From assembly GCF_029958905.1 (NCBI RefSeq), contig NZ_CP124614.1, positions 310,001 to 374,000 on the forward strand: DNA of 64,000 nucleotides, read 5' to 3'. The position numbers were made by a program, and so were the translations under genes. This document shows positions 30,767-40,204 of the stretch, piece by piece. The notes under the pieces were generated by a model. The model worked only from the letters and a program-made list of their open reading frames with translations, searched no databases and was not told where the DNA came from. Every line of letters starts with the position of its first letter. Positions within the stretch are counted from its first letter, which is position 1. The DNA comes from Vibrio sp. YMD68. GTDB taxonomy: Bacteria > Pseudomonadota > Gammaproteobacteria > Enterobacterales > Vibrionaceae.

Positions 30767-31108
30767 GAGAGCTCCACTAATTTGATTGTTGATGATGAAC
30801 GTTAGCATTCACCACAATAATGTTGGATAAATAATTGTAGGTGTTTCTACATCTAGACGTCCATTCTAATTTTGAACGAGTGAATTACAAGTTCTTTTTT
30901 GGATATATCATAACTAAACGTTTGCGTCTGAATATTGCTCTTTGATTCGGTGAATGTATGCCGTTGTGAAAATAGTTGTAAATTTGAGCGAAATCTCCAG
31001 TAAAACGTTTGCAGTAGCAGGGGGGCTTTGAGAGAATATGGCGCCTGAATTCAACGAATAATTCAGATCCTATAATTTTTTAAATCGCTTACGCACTCAG
31101 GAGCAGAC
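30767..31108. promoter_or_regulatory. Divergent regulatory region metK / tktA
   Basis: 342 bp containing promoters of both genes and the met boxes at 30839-30862. No small open frame or stable hairpin stood out. Confidence 0.6.
30839..30862. promoter_or_regulatory. Candidate MetJ operator (three tandem met boxes)
   Basis: Three adjacent octamers, AGGTGTTT, CTACATCT and AGACGTCC, match the met box consensus AGACGTCT at 5, 5 and 7 of 8 positions in the right 8-bp phase. MetJ with SAM as corepressor is the expected regulator of metK. Confidence 0.7.
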
Positions 31109-33106
31109 ATGCCTTCTCGTAAAGATCTAGCCAATGCAATCCGCGCACTTAGTATGGATGGTGTTCAACAAGCAAATTCAGGCCACCCTGGCGCACCTAT
31201 GGGTATGGCTGACATCGCTGAAGTTCTTTGGCGTGGTCACTTGAACCACAACCCACAAAACCCAGAGTGGGCAGATCGCGACCGTTTTATTCTTTCAAAC
31301 GGTCACGGTTCAATGCTGATTTACTCTCTGCTTCATCTAGCCGGTTACGAGCTTTCTATTGAAGACTTGAAAAACTTCCGCCAACTTCACTCTAAGACAC
31401 CTGGTCACCCAGAGTACGGTTATGCTCCTGGTATCGAGACAACGACGGGTCCTCTAGGTCAAGGCATCACTAACGCTGTTGGTATGGCGATGGCTGAAAA
31501 AGCACTGGCGGCACAATTTAATAAAGAAGGCCACGACATCGTTGATCACTTCACCTACGCATTCATGGGTGATGGCTGTCTGATGGAAGGTATTTCTCAC
31601 GAAGCCTGTTCTTTAGCGGGTACGCTTGGTCTTGGTAAGCTGGTTGCTTTCTGGGATGACAACGGTATTTCTATCGATGGTGAAGTTGAAGGTTGGTTCT
31701 CTGACGATACCCCTAAGCGTTTTGAAGCGTACGGTTGGCATGTCATTCCAGCCGTAGACGGTCACGATCCTGAAGCGATTAACGCAGCTATTGAAGCGGC
31801 TAAAGCTGAAACAGGTCGTCCGACACTTATCTGTACTAAAACTATCATTGGTTTTGGTTCGCCAAACAAAGCGGGCTCTCACGATTGTCACGGTGCACCA
31901 CTTGGTCACGAAGAGATTGCAGCAGCACGTGAATTCCTTGGTTGGAATCACGGTCCTTTCGAAATCCCAGCAGATATTGCAGCAGAGTGGGATGCGAAAG
32001 AAGCAGGCGCAGCCAAAGAAGCTTCTTGGAATGCTAAGTTTGATGCTTACGCAGCAGCATACCCAGAGTTGGCGGCAGAATTTAAACGTCGAACTAACGG
32101 CGAGCTTCCAACGCAGTGGGAAGAGAAAGCAAACGCGATCATTGCTGATCTTCAAGCCAACCCAGCAAACATCGCATCACGTAAAGCCTCTCAAAATGCA
32201 CTGGAAGCGTTCGGTGCTATGCTTCCTGAATTTATGGGTGGCTCTGCGGATTTAGCGCCATCTAACCTAACCATGTGGTCGGGTTCTAAGTCTCTGACGG
32301 CGGATGATTTCTCTGGTAACTACATCCACTACGGTGTACGTGAATTCGGTATGACGGCGATCATGAACGGTATCGCTCTGCACGGTGGTTTCGTACCGTA
32401 CGGCGCAACGTTCCTAATGTTCATGGAATATGCTCGTAACGCGATGCGTATGGCGGCTCTGATGAAAGTTCAGAACATCCAAGTTTACACGCACGATTCT
32501 ATCGGTCTTGGCGAAGATGGCCCTACTCACCAACCGGTTGAGCAGATCGCTTCTCTACGTCTGACTCCAAACATGAGCACATGGCGCCCATGTGACCAGG
32601 TTGAATCAGCCGTGGCGTGGAAACTGGCGATTGAGCGTAAAGATGGTCCTACGTCTCTAATCTTCTCTCGTCAAAACCTTGCACAGCAAGATCGTAGCGA
32701 AGAGCAAGTAGCAAACATCGCGAAGGGCGGTTACATCCTGAAAGATTGTGAAGGCAAGCCAGAGCTAATCCTTATTGCAACCGGTTCTGAAGTTGAGCTA
32801 GCGGTTAACGCGGCTGCTGAACTCACGGCTGAAGGCAAAAAGGTACGCGTAGTCTCTATGCCTGCAACTGATGCGTTCGACAAGCAAGACGCACAGTACC
32901 GTGAGTCTGTACTGCCGTCTGACGTAACAGCTCGTATCGCAGTGGAAGCTGGCATCGCTGACTTCTGGTACAAGTACGTTGGTTTCGGTGGCAAGATCAT
33001 CGGTATGACAACGTTCGGCGAATCTGCACCAGCGGGTGAGCTATTCAAGATGTTTGGTTTCACGACTGAAAACGTTGTTAACACAGCAAAAGAGCTGCTG
33101 GCTTAA
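31109..33106 (+). CDS. tktA: Transketolase
   Basis: 665 residues. Thiamine diphosphate site [13 protein letters not shown] with the following WDDN, pyrimidine domain and C-terminal domain all present; length is standard. It exchanges two-carbon units in the pentose phosphate pathway. Monocistronic and followed by a strong terminator. Codon use is strongly biased, as expected for a highly expressed gene. Confidence 0.97.
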   Translation: MPSRKDLANAIRALSMDGVQQANSGHPGAPMGMADIAEVLWRGHLNHNPQNPEWADRDRFILSNGHGSMLIYSLLHLAGYELSIEDLKNFRQLHSKTPGHPEYGYAPGIETTTGPLGQGITNAVGMAMAEKALAAQFNKEGHDIVDHFTYAFMGDGCLMEGISHEACSLAGTLGLGKLVAFWDDNGISIDGEVEGWFSDDTPKRFEAYGWHVIPAVDGHDPEAINAAIEAAKAETGRPTLICTKTIIGFGSPNKAGSHDCHGAPLGHEEIAAAREFLGWNHGPFEIPADIAAEWDAKEAGAAKEASWNAKFDAYAAAYPELAAEFKRRTNGELPTQWEEKANAIIADLQANPANIASRKASQNALEAFGAMLPEFMGGSADLAPSNLTMWSGSKSLTADDFSGNYIHYGVREFGMTAIMNGIALHGGFVPYGATFLMFMEYARNAMRMAALMKVQNIQVYTHDSIGLGEDGPTHQPVEQIASLRLTPNMSTWRPCDQVESAVAWKLAIERKDGPTSLIFSRQNLAQQDRSEEQVANIAKGGYILKDCEGKPELILIATGSEVELAVNAAAELTAEGKKVRVVSMPATDAFDKQDAQYRESVLPSDVTARIAVEAGIADFWYKYVGFGGKIIGMTTFGESAPAGELFKMFGFTTENVVNTAKELLA

Positions 33107-33133
33107 TCGCACAGTAAGATATTTTGCTATTAA

Positions 33134-33164
33134 AGGCCTAGCTCGTTGCTAGGTCTTTTTTTTT
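33134..33164 (+). terminator. Intrinsic terminator after tktA
   Basis: AGGCCTAGC / GCTAGGTCT stem with one G-U pair, 5-nt loop, then eight T. Confidence 0.93.
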
Positions 33165-33239
33165 GGCCGTTATTTAGCGGTTTATTTAGAACAGTGAATT
33201 CCCTATACTTTAGCAAACTTGATCTAGCGCAAACTTATT

Positions 33240-34070
33240 ATGCACATCCCTTTAGCCGGTTTATGGCAGCTATCGCCACTGACTGACCTTTCTATCCCTC
33301 AAGATGATATTACTTTTCCAGGGCCACTCAGCGCGGTGTTGCCGAGTAACCTTTCGGAAGACGATATCTTGAAGCAGGAATGGCACCTAATGCATGATAT
33401 TGACGTTGATGAAGAGATGTTGGCTAATTCAGCGGTAGATCTAGTGATATCAGGTATTGGTTATCATGCTGAAATTCGAATCAATGGAGAGGCCATTTTT
33501 GATTGTGACGACTTTCAAGAACACTATCGAAAAGATGTGCTTCCCTATCTTCAATTGGGGAGAAATCGTTTTGAAATTCTATTTCTTGAACCCGATGATG
33601 ATTGGTTACTCGACGAAGAACACGATGACATCGGCAATCTAACCCCTATCGTATCGAATGACATTGAAGCTCGAATGGGGATTTGGCACACACCTTATTT
33701 AGAAGTCTTGCCAACCGTGCGTTTAGAGCGCGTGGAGACAGAACAAGTTTGCCATTTAGTGGGGGGATGTGAGTTCCTTGTACACTTACATTACGCAGTG
33801 TTCAAGCCAGGTTTACTTTCCGCTGAGATAAAATTCAATGGCATGACTTACCGTCTTCCCATTGATGTTAGAGCTTCAAAAGCGACGGCGATATTTCAAC
33901 TTGATGCGCCAAAATATATTCAGCCAGGTGGAAGGTTGCTTGAGGGCGATTGTTACCAGTTAGATGTGCAACTTGAACAGGCTCAGCAAATTCACCAAAT
34001 TGGATTAGTGAATGGCAGTGATGAAGGGACGACCTTGCATTATCAGCGTGAGATCCCACCTGTTTTCTAG
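33240..34070 (+). CDS. Stand-alone GH2-type galactose-binding-like protein (no catalytic barrel)
   Basis: 276 residues with no signal peptide. The first half (about 1-160) reads like the N-terminal jelly-roll sugar-binding domain of GH2 beta-galactosidases/mannosidases: LAGLWQLSP start, VDLVISGIGYHAEIRINGE, then LQLGRNRFEILF and MGIWHTPYLEVL. The rest resembles the immunoglobulin-like second domain. The TIM-barrel with catalytic Glu residues is absent, and no second fragment follows, so this looks like a short protein in its own right, not a recent truncation. Cytoplasmic, function unknown. Weak start signal. Confidence 0.65.
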   Translation: MHIPLAGLWQLSPLTDLSIPQDDITFPGPLSAVLPSNLSEDDILKQEWHLMHDIDVDEEMLANSAVDLVISGIGYHAEIRINGEAIFDCDDFQEHYRKDVLPYLQLGRNRFEILFLEPDDDWLLDEEHDDIGNLTPIVSNDIEARMGIWHTPYLEVLPTVRLERVETEQVCHLVGGCEFLVHLHYAVFKPGLLSAEIKFNGMTYRLPIDVRASKATAIFQLDAPKYIQPGGRLLEGDCYQLDVQLEQAQQIHQIGLVNGSDEGTTLHYQREIPPVF

Positions 34071-34135
34071 GTGAGTTGTTTCGTTTATTGAACCTGTTTA
34101 ATTGAACCGTTGAGTCCGTTCATTCATCGTCACGT

Positions 34136-34519
34136 TTAGTGAGCACAGTGCCATTGTGATGCATGCTTACGTTGCCATACTTTTTCATGGAAATAGTATG
34201 CACAGGTATTAAAAGCGGGCTCTACGGTTGCCATTATCCCACCGACTAACGCATCCCCCGTTAATAGATAAACCACACCAAATGCCACGTTGAAATGGAC
34301 GACAGCAAAACTCATTGTTTTTATTTTTGTTGAGCGAGAAAAGCGTTGCAGTACTTGCCATTGATGCCATATTTTTTCGTGGAAATAGAAGGCAAACGTA
34401 TTCACTGTAGGCTCGATCATCGCAATTAAGCTACCGATGAGAATATCGCCCGTTAAGATATAAGCGACACTAAAAGCAATAGTGAAGTGAATCGCGGCAA
34501 AGTTGAGTGTTTTTTTCAT
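34136..34519 (-). CDS. Tandem DUF2061 membrane protein, probably Fur-regulated
   Basis: 127 residues from MKKTLNF. Two copies of DUF2061 (about 3-49 and 66-112), each of two hydrophobic stretches ending in NTxAxYFHEKxW; the copies are about 60% alike. Function unknown. The frame is open 20 codons upstream, but the nearest GAGA-type ribosome site favours 34519. A Fur box at 34561-34575 lies about 45 bp upstream, suggesting induction by iron limitation. Downstream it converges on the GH2-like gene. Confidence 0.78.
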   Translation of the reverse strand: MKKTLNFAAIHFTIAFSVAYILTGDILIGSLIAMIEPTVNTFAFYFHEKIWHQWQVLQRFSRSTKIKTMSFAVVHFNVAFGVVYLLTGDALVGGIMATVEPAFNTCAYYFHEKVWQRKHASQWHCAH

Positions 34520-34560
34520 CAGTATTCTCAAATCAGTCATGGTGGGTACAGGACTATTAT

Positions 34561-34575
34561 TGAGAATTATTATCA
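34561..34575. promoter_or_regulatory. Fur box upstream of the DUF2061 gene
   Basis: On the minus strand TGATAATAATTCTCA matches the 7-1-7 Fur consensus TGATAAT-N-ATTATCA at all but one position. Confidence 0.8.
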
Positions 34576-34768
34576 TCAATTGAAGTGGTTATTACCTATT
34601 AGTCTCATCAGCCATTTCTATGGCAACGATCGGTGCCATTGCAGATGATCGTTATCAAAGCAAGAAGCGACAGATAAAGAAAAACGTAACCCTGGTGGAG
34701 AAGGTTACGTTTAGAGAAAATTACGACTAGATTTTTGTCGAGCTTATACCATGTAGGCGTTGTCACAA

Positions 34769-35206
34769 TTAGCCTTGAGGCTTGATAACCATGACGTTAA
34801 TTCGCGAGTTTTGTACCACTTTACTGGCGACAGAACCGAGCACTGCATGATCAAGCTTAGAGCGTTTATGGCTTGGCATAACAATGAGGTCGGCTCCCAG
34901 TTTTTCTGCGTACTCTAAGATGGTGGAATATGGCTTGCCCTCAGCGACATGTACTTTGTACACAATCTTGTCGTCAATGTGCTGTACAGCAAACTGTCTA
35001 AGTTGCTCTTTGACATCTTCCTTCATTTTTTGCGCGGCATCTTTCGGGAAATAGGTGGCCACCATCGACATATGTATCCCCGGCAATACGTTCAAAAGAT
35101 GTATCTGCGCCTTTGAATGCTTAGCGTGCCAAACCGCCAATTCAACCGCTTTGTCTGAAAAGCCTTTATCATTTAAATCTACAGGAACAAGGATTTGTTT
35201 ATACAT
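34769..35206 (-). CDS. Universal stress protein A family
   Basis: 145 residues. N-terminal KQILVPVDLND, and the ATP-binding type pattern GADLIVMPSHKRSKLDHAVLGSVASKVVQ near the C-terminus, where the classic GxxGxxGS is only partly kept. Members bind ATP or act as stress-adaptation factors. It lies just downstream of the TRAP permease gene on the same strand and may be co-transcribed unless the hairpin at 35260-35298 stops transcription; universal stress proteins often accompany TRAP transporters. Confidence 0.88.
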   Translation of the reverse strand: MYKQILVPVDLNDKGFSDKAVELAVWHAKHSKAQIHLLNVLPGIHMSMVATYFPKDAAQKMKEDVKEQLRQFAVQHIDDKIVYKVHVAEGKPYSTILEYAEKLGADLIVMPSHKRSKLDHAVLGSVASKVVQNSRINVMVIKPQG

Positions 35207-35259
35207 TATTTTTACTCTTGATGTTTTTGGCCGATAGCCAAGCTAATCCTTTCAAATAT

Positions 35260-35298
35260 TGGCCTTATCTCGCGGCAATCTAAAACGAAATAAGGCCA
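35260..35298. other. Inverted repeat between TRAP permease and usp genes
   Basis: TGGCCTTAT and ATAAGGCCA, perfectly complementary, 21 nt apart. No T-run on the minus strand, so it may be a weak terminator or an mRNA stabiliser. Confidence 0.6.
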
Positions 35299-35320
35299 TC
35301 TCATTATGTCATAACGCCCA

Positions 35321-37897
35321 TTACGCGCTCAGCTGTTCCTTTCTAGCACGTCTTCGTTGGTTCAGTCCTAGGCCGATTAAAATCAATAGGGCAGGGACAA
35401 ATACCCACTCTTTCATTGGACGATCCGCGTCTTGGACAATCCATTTAATTTCCCAATCAAAATCAATGCCTGCCGCTTCTGCTGGGCTGCCAAATTCAAC
35501 CATATCAACAATCATTTGGTCATCATTTTGAGTCAGCATTAGACCCATTGAAGCAATGCGTTCTTCTGATGTCACCGCTCGATCTTCAAAAGGTAAACGC
35601 ACCGTTCTTTCTAGGTAACGTCCTTCGATGTTCTCACCGGCCACTTGCATCTCAAGCTGCTGTCCAATATCGAGTTTTTCAGTAATCTCTGCAATCTCAA
35701 CTCCTGGAGAGTAAACTTTAGCAGGGTATACCATATCCCACCAATAACCAGGTCTAAAGAAAGTAAAAGTTAATACGAGCAATAAAACGGTTTCCCACCA
35801 TTTACTCTTAGTTAACCACCAACCTTGTGTTGCTGCTGAGAAAATCAATATCGCCACTATCGATGAGAAAATGGTTAAAGTTAAGTGCCACCAACTATCA
35901 ATACCCATCAGTAACAGTTGAGTGTTGAAGACGAACATAAACGGTAAAATCGCGGTTCGTATGTCGTAGGTAAAGCCTTGAATACCTGTTCGTATTGGAT
36001 CTGACTTTGCAATAGCCGCAGCTGCAAACGCTGCCAGGCCGACCGGAGGGGTATCATCGGCAAGGATACCAAAGTAGAAAACAAACAGGTGCACAGCGAT
36101 CAAAGGAATAATTAGTCCGTGTGCTGCCCCTAGAGTCACGATGACCGGTGCCATAAGGGTAGAAACAACGATGTAATTCGCGGTCGTAGGTAGGCCCATT
36201 CCCAGAATCAAGCTGATAACCGCGGTGAAGAGCAACATAAGAATGATGCTACCACCTGAGATGAACTCAACAAAATCAGTCATGACAAGACCGATACCCG
36301 TCAAAGTCACTACCCCGACAACGGTTCCGGCTGCCGCCGTTGCAACACCAATACCAATCATGTTGCGCGCGCCGGATACCAAGCTCTCTGCTAAATCAAC
36401 AAATCCAGCTTTTACTTGCTCAGAGACATCGCCTGACTGAGACATGATGGCCATCAGTGGACGTTGTGTGATTAAAATAAAGACCATGAACACGGTTGCC
36501 CAGAATGCAGATAGCCCCGGCGAAAATCGTTCGACAGTCAAACACCAAACCAATACGACGATAGGAAGCAGGAAATGCAGCCCTGATTTGATGGTAGGGC
36601 CAGGTTCTGGCACTTCCGTTAGTTCCGCATTCAGGTCCATTCCTTCATCGGCATATCGCGAGGAAATACGAACCAAGGCGACATAGGCTATCAATAGAGC
36701 AATGGTGATAATCGGGGTTGCGGCAGCGCCAAAGACATCTTTAGTCCAACCAACGCCGTAGTAAACAATCGCACTCATGACACCGAGGCCGATAATTGTA
36801 CCAGTAAACGATAATAGGCTTTGAACCCATGTTGGAGTGTGACGACGAGGGAGGCCCGTCATGCCCGCTTTACACGCTTCTAAATGGACAATATAAATCA
36901 GTGCGATATAAGAAATTAAAGCAGGTAAAAGAGCCGCTTTGATAACTTCAACATAGGAAATGCCGACATATTCAACCATCAAGAAGGCTGCTGCACCCAT
37001 AATCGGTGGAGTCAGTTGACCATTGGTTGATGCCGCAACTTCAACTGCACCCGCCTTGGTGCCCGGGAAACCCACTCGCTTCATGAGAGGAATGGTGAAT
37101 GTTCCTGTGGTCACAACGTTGGCAATCGAAGAGCCGGAAACTAAGCCTGATAGTCCAGAAGCGACGACCGCCGCTTTTGCTGGACCGCCTTTCATATGAC
37201 CCAGTAAAGAGAATGCGACTTTAATAAAGTATGCACCGGCTCCAGCGCGTTCTAGCATTGCACCAAATAGTACAAACAAGAAAACAAAGGAAGTTGAAAC
37301 ACCCAGAGCAACACCAAATACACCTTCAGTAGTTAACCAAAGGTGCGACATGGCTTTATTTAAGCTTGCGCCTTTATGGGCGATAACATCTGGCATGTGG
37401 GGTCCGCCAAATGTGTAAAGCAAAAAGACAGCAGCAACGACCATAAGAGGTGGGCCTAAGGCGCGTCTTGTGGCTTCCAAAAGAAGGATCATACCAGTCA
37501 CAGCAGCGACGATATCAAACGTCGTGGGCGCCCCAGAGCGTTCGGCAAGCTCGGTATAGAAAAGATAGATGTATGCAGCGGAAAAACTGCCTGCTAACGC
37601 CAATAACCAATCGATAATGGGTATCTGATCCCGAGATGAATTCTTAGAAGCAGGGTAAGCGGTAAACGCCAAAAAAACGGCAAATGTGAGATGAATTGCG
37701 CGGGCTTGCGTGTCATTAAGTACTGCAAAATCAAAAATAAACGGTAGCGGAGATGCGTACCAAAGTTGGAACAGTGACCAACACAATGGAACAAACCAAA
37801 GAATACGCCCTGGAATGCCTTTCGGATTACGAGCGCCAGTATCGGCTTGTGCCACCATTTCTTGCACATCTTGAGACGGTGTTGTTGTCTGCGTCAT
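35321..37897 (-). CDS. TRAP transporter fused permease (DctQM type) with C-terminal DUF3394
   Basis: 858 residues. About 20 membrane segments: an N-terminal small-subunit-like part (to about 190), then the DctM-type large subunit with conserved glycine-rich segments (GLVSGSSIANVVTTGTFTIPLMKR, GMGLPTTANYIVVSTL), then a hydrophilic region near 745-825 and a last membrane segment. The tail contains a PDZ-like stretch (MVEFGSPAEAAGIDFDWEI). With the TAXI binding protein it forms a sodium- or proton-driven uptake system; substrate unknown, organic acids or glutamate are guesses from the family. Confidence 0.92.
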   Translation of the reverse strand: MTQTTTPSQDVQEMVAQADTGARNPKGIPGRILWFVPLCWSLFQLWYASPLPFIFDFAVLNDTQARAIHLTFAVFLAFTAYPASKNSSRDQIPIIDWLLALAGSFSAAYIYLFYTELAERSGAPTTFDIVAAVTGMILLLEATRRALGPPLMVVAAVFLLYTFGGPHMPDVIAHKGASLNKAMSHLWLTTEGVFGVALGVSTSFVFLFVLFGAMLERAGAGAYFIKVAFSLLGHMKGGPAKAAVVASGLSGLVSGSSIANVVTTGTFTIPLMKRVGFPGTKAGAVEVAASTNGQLTPPIMGAAAFLMVEYVGISYVEVIKAALLPALISYIALIYIVHLEACKAGMTGLPRRHTPTWVQSLLSFTGTIIGLGVMSAIVYYGVGWTKDVFGAAATPIITIALLIAYVALVRISSRYADEGMDLNAELTEVPEPGPTIKSGLHFLLPIVVLVWCLTVERFSPGLSAFWATVFMVFILITQRPLMAIMSQSGDVSEQVKAGFVDLAESLVSGARNMIGIGVATAAAGTVVGVVTLTGIGLVMTDFVEFISGGSIILMLLFTAVISLILGMGLPTTANYIVVSTLMAPVIVTLGAAHGLIIPLIAVHLFVFYFGILADDTPPVGLAAFAAAAIAKSDPIRTGIQGFTYDIRTAILPFMFVFNTQLLLMGIDSWWHLTLTIFSSIVAILIFSAATQGWWLTKSKWWETVLLLVLTFTFFRPGYWWDMVYPAKVYSPGVEIAEITEKLDIGQQLEMQVAGENIEGRYLERTVRLPFEDRAVTSEERIASMGLMLTQNDDQMIVDMVEFGSPAEAAGIDFDWEIKWIVQDADRPMKEWVFVPALLILIGLGLNQRRRARKEQLSA

Positions 37898-38068
37898 GTA
37901 CTTTGTCCTTATTATTGATGGTCTGGTTTATCTATAGTGCATTTTTGCTTGTGATTCGTTTAGTGAACTCACAGATGGAAGTCGACTTACACTGCATTAA
38001 TGGTTGTAATTATAGATGTAAAACGAGGTTAGGTTTCTAGCAGTGATAATCTAGATAGGGTTGTAATA

Positions 38069-38097
38069 ATCAAGGAGGCATGACGCCCCCTTGATGT
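38069..38097. terminator. Hairpin between TAXI protein and TRAP permease genes
   Basis: ATCAAGG-GGC / GCC-CCTTGAT stem. It could reduce read-through and so set a high binding-protein to permease ratio, a known arrangement in transport operons; that role is inferred. Confidence 0.6.
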
Positions 38098-38111
38098 ACT
38101 CAGCTATTGAT

Positions 38112-39080
38112 CTATTTTAGTAGACCCATTTCTTTGTAGTACTTCTCAGCACCTGGGTGAAGAGGGATTGAAATACCTGCTTTCACCATGTCTTCTTTCT
38201 GCAGATTAGCAAATGCAGGGTGAAGACGCTTAAAGGTATCGAAGTTTTCGAATACTGCTTTAGCAACATTGTACGCGATCTCATCAGAAACATCGGTGGT
38301 TGTTACCATTGTTGCAGCAACACCAAAGCTGTTGACATCACCTTCTGTACCACGGTACATGCCAGCAGGTACTGTGCTGTAAGCGTAGTATGGGTTGTCT
38401 GCTACAATCTTATCGATTTGAGGGCCAGTTGCTGAAACTAGCTTAGCATCACATGATGTCGTTGCTTCTTTGATTGATCCGTTCGGGTGACCAACCATAT
38501 AAATGAAGGCATCGATTTTGTTGTCACAAAGTGCTTGTGAACGCTCAGAGCCTTTTAGCTCAGAGGCGAGTTTGAAGCTATCGTTAGTCCAACCTAACGC
38601 GTCCATTACCACACCCATCGTTGCACGGTCACCCGATCCTGGGTTACCGATATTAACGCGCTTGCCTTTCAAATCTTCAACGCCATTGATCCCAGAATCA
38701 GAGCGAGCGATGATGTTGAAAGGTTCGGTGTGTAATGAGAACATTGCACGTAGCTTATTGTACGGACCTTGTTCTGCAAACTTACTTGTACCGTTGTAGC
38801 CGTGATATTGCCAGTCAGACTGAACAACACCGAAATCCAACTCTCCGGCGCGAATGGTATTCACGTTGTAAATTGAACCACCAGTAGATTCGACTGAACA
38901 ACGAATGTTGTGGTCTTTACGTCCTTTATTCACTAGTTTACAAATTGCACCGCCAGTTGGGTAGTAAACACCCGTTACCGAACCTGTACCAATTGTGATG
39001 AATTCTTGAGCGTTAACTGCGCCTGTGCCCATTACTGCTGCGGCAATTGCACCGATCTTAATAAGTTTCTTAAATGCCAT
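38112..39080 (-). CDS. TAXI family TRAP transporter solute-binding protein
   Basis: 322 residues with a signal peptide (about 1-24, ending VNAQ). TAXI hallmarks: ITIGTGSVTGVYYPTGGAICKLVN at the N-terminus, then STGGSIYNVNTIRAGELDFGVVQSDW and VNIGNPGSGDRATM. It captures a substrate in the periplasm for the permease encoded 214 bp downstream. An upstream gap of 329 bp should hold the promoter. Confidence 0.93.
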   Translation of the reverse strand: MAFKKLIKIGAIAAAVMGTGAVNAQEFITIGTGSVTGVYYPTGGAICKLVNKGRKDHNIRCSVESTGGSIYNVNTIRAGELDFGVVQSDWQYHGYNGTSKFAEQGPYNKLRAMFSLHTEPFNIIARSDSGINGVEDLKGKRVNIGNPGSGDRATMGVVMDALGWTNDSFKLASELKGSERSQALCDNKIDAFIYMVGHPNGSIKEATTSCDAKLVSATGPQIDKIVADNPYYAYSTVPAGMYRGTEGDVNSFGVAATMVTTTDVSDEIAYNVAKAVFENFDTFKRLHPAFANLQKEDMVKAGISIPLHPGAEKYYKEMGLLK

Positions 39081-39409
39081 GAATAATCCTTCCTTAATTC
39101 ATTAGTAGCCTCAAAACAAGTGTAGTCGCTTTGAGAATTTCCTCGTTTGGAAACGGCATCTTTTCCAATCCGTACGCTGGAAAAGTGGCTGAATAATAGC
39201 AAAAAAAAGGAGAATAATTATATCAATGTTAAGAAATGTAGAGGAATAGACTGACTTGTGATCGATTGGTTAAAAGGCATTTTCGATTGGTTTTTTATTG
39301 ATATCAATAATTTAAGCTGTTTATTTGGCTTACTTATGACATTCTTGAGATGTGAGCTTGGTCACGAATGAAAGCGTCATTTCGTGACCAATATAAATGG
39401 AAAACCTAT
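39081..39409. other. Gene-free stretch between argR and TAXI gene
   Basis: AT-rich 329 bp on the promoter side of the TAXI gene. A perfect inverted repeat TTGGTCACGAA / TTCGTGACCAA at 39358-39391 sits just past the argR stop... read on the minus strand it follows argR and may end its transcript, though no T-run follows. Nothing else recognisable. Confidence 0.55.
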
Positions 39410-39880
39410 TTAGCCAGTGTATTCGAAGAGATCACAGACGGATAAGAACAGCTGCTCTGTGGTTACCGATAGCGTAGGAGTGATGAATATTGTGTCGTCA
39501 CCTGCGACGACGCCCAGTATACCTTCAGACTTTCCTAAGGAATCTAATAATCGTGCAATTAACTGAGCAGCGCCTGGACCTGTATGTATCACAACAATGG
39601 CCGCATTGCGGTCAATATCCAAGACCAATTCTCTAAGTGAACTGGAGACTGTGGGTACTCCGAGTTCAGCTGGCAGACAATACACCATTTCCATTTTCGC
39701 ATTACGAGTACGCACGGCACCAAACTTGGTGAGCATGCGAGAAACCTTGGACTGATTGATATTCTCGAAACCCTCATTTCTCAAAGCATCAACAATATCG
39801 CCTTGAGAGCCAAATCTTTCTTCTTTCAATAGGGATTTGAAAGCTCGGACTAAATTATCTTGTTTCTCTGTATTGCGCAT
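39410..39880 (-). CDS. argR: Arginine repressor ArgR
   Basis: 156 residues, the E. coli length. N-terminal winged helix with [22 protein letters not shown]-terminal hexamerisation and arginine-binding domain with [13 protein letters not shown] and AGDDTIFI. It represses arginine biosynthesis genes with arginine as corepressor. Tandem candidate ARG boxes at 39907-39944 suggest autoregulation. Divergent from mdh, an arrangement widespread in gammaproteobacteria. Confidence 0.97.
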   Translation of the reverse strand: MRNTEKQDNLVRAFKSLLKEERFGSQGDIVDALRNEGFENINQSKVSRMLTKFGAVRTRNAKMEMVYCLPAELGVPTVSSSLRELVLDIDRNAAIVVIHTGPGAAQLIARLLDSLGKSEGILGVVAGDDTIFITPTLSVTTEQLFLSVCDLFEYTG

Positions 39881-40204
39881 GATTTAGATTCTATGATTGG
39901 TCTGATAGTGAATATCTTCGCATAGCTATGCAGAATAATCCAAACCTTAGCCATTAATTCTGTCTAAGCGGTCACTGAACACTATTTTTCGATTGAGCCA
40001 AATTTAGGCGATAAGCCTTTGTCAATTAAGGTTATTAAATGCATAATTGGCGGGGCTTGTAGCACGTTTTTATTGAGTTGCGCTAGGTCGCAAAGATGAC
40101 GTTAATCGATTGTAATCAAGATATGAATAATATATTTTTTATTCTAACAATCACAAAATCCCCTACATAACATTTATAAGAGATCCAATCTCAAGGAGAC
40201 AACA
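39881..40204. promoter_or_regulatory. Divergent regulatory region argR / mdh
   Basis: 324 bp, strongly AT-rich close to mdh. It contains the ARG boxes nearest argR. TCAAGGAGAC gives mdh a strong ribosome site. No small gene seen. Confidence 0.6.
39907..39944. promoter_or_regulatory. Candidate tandem ARG boxes at argR
   Basis: Cores TGAATATCTTCGCA (10 of 14 to the consensus TGAAT-WWWW-ATTCA) and TGCAGAATAATCCA (11 of 14), in 18-bp boxes separated by 2 bp. As I recall, the E. coli argR operator also has the unusual 2-bp spacing, against 3 bp at other genes. Confidence 0.55.

Noticed and set aside
31613..32155. 180-codon frame opposite tktA
   Set aside because: Antisense of a gene with strong codon bias; no start signals and a Cys/Phe-rich nonsense product.
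40120..40146. TGAATAATATATTTTTTATT as another ARG box near mdh
   Set aside because: Half-site spacing does not match the 5-4-5 pattern; the stretch is simply AT-rich.
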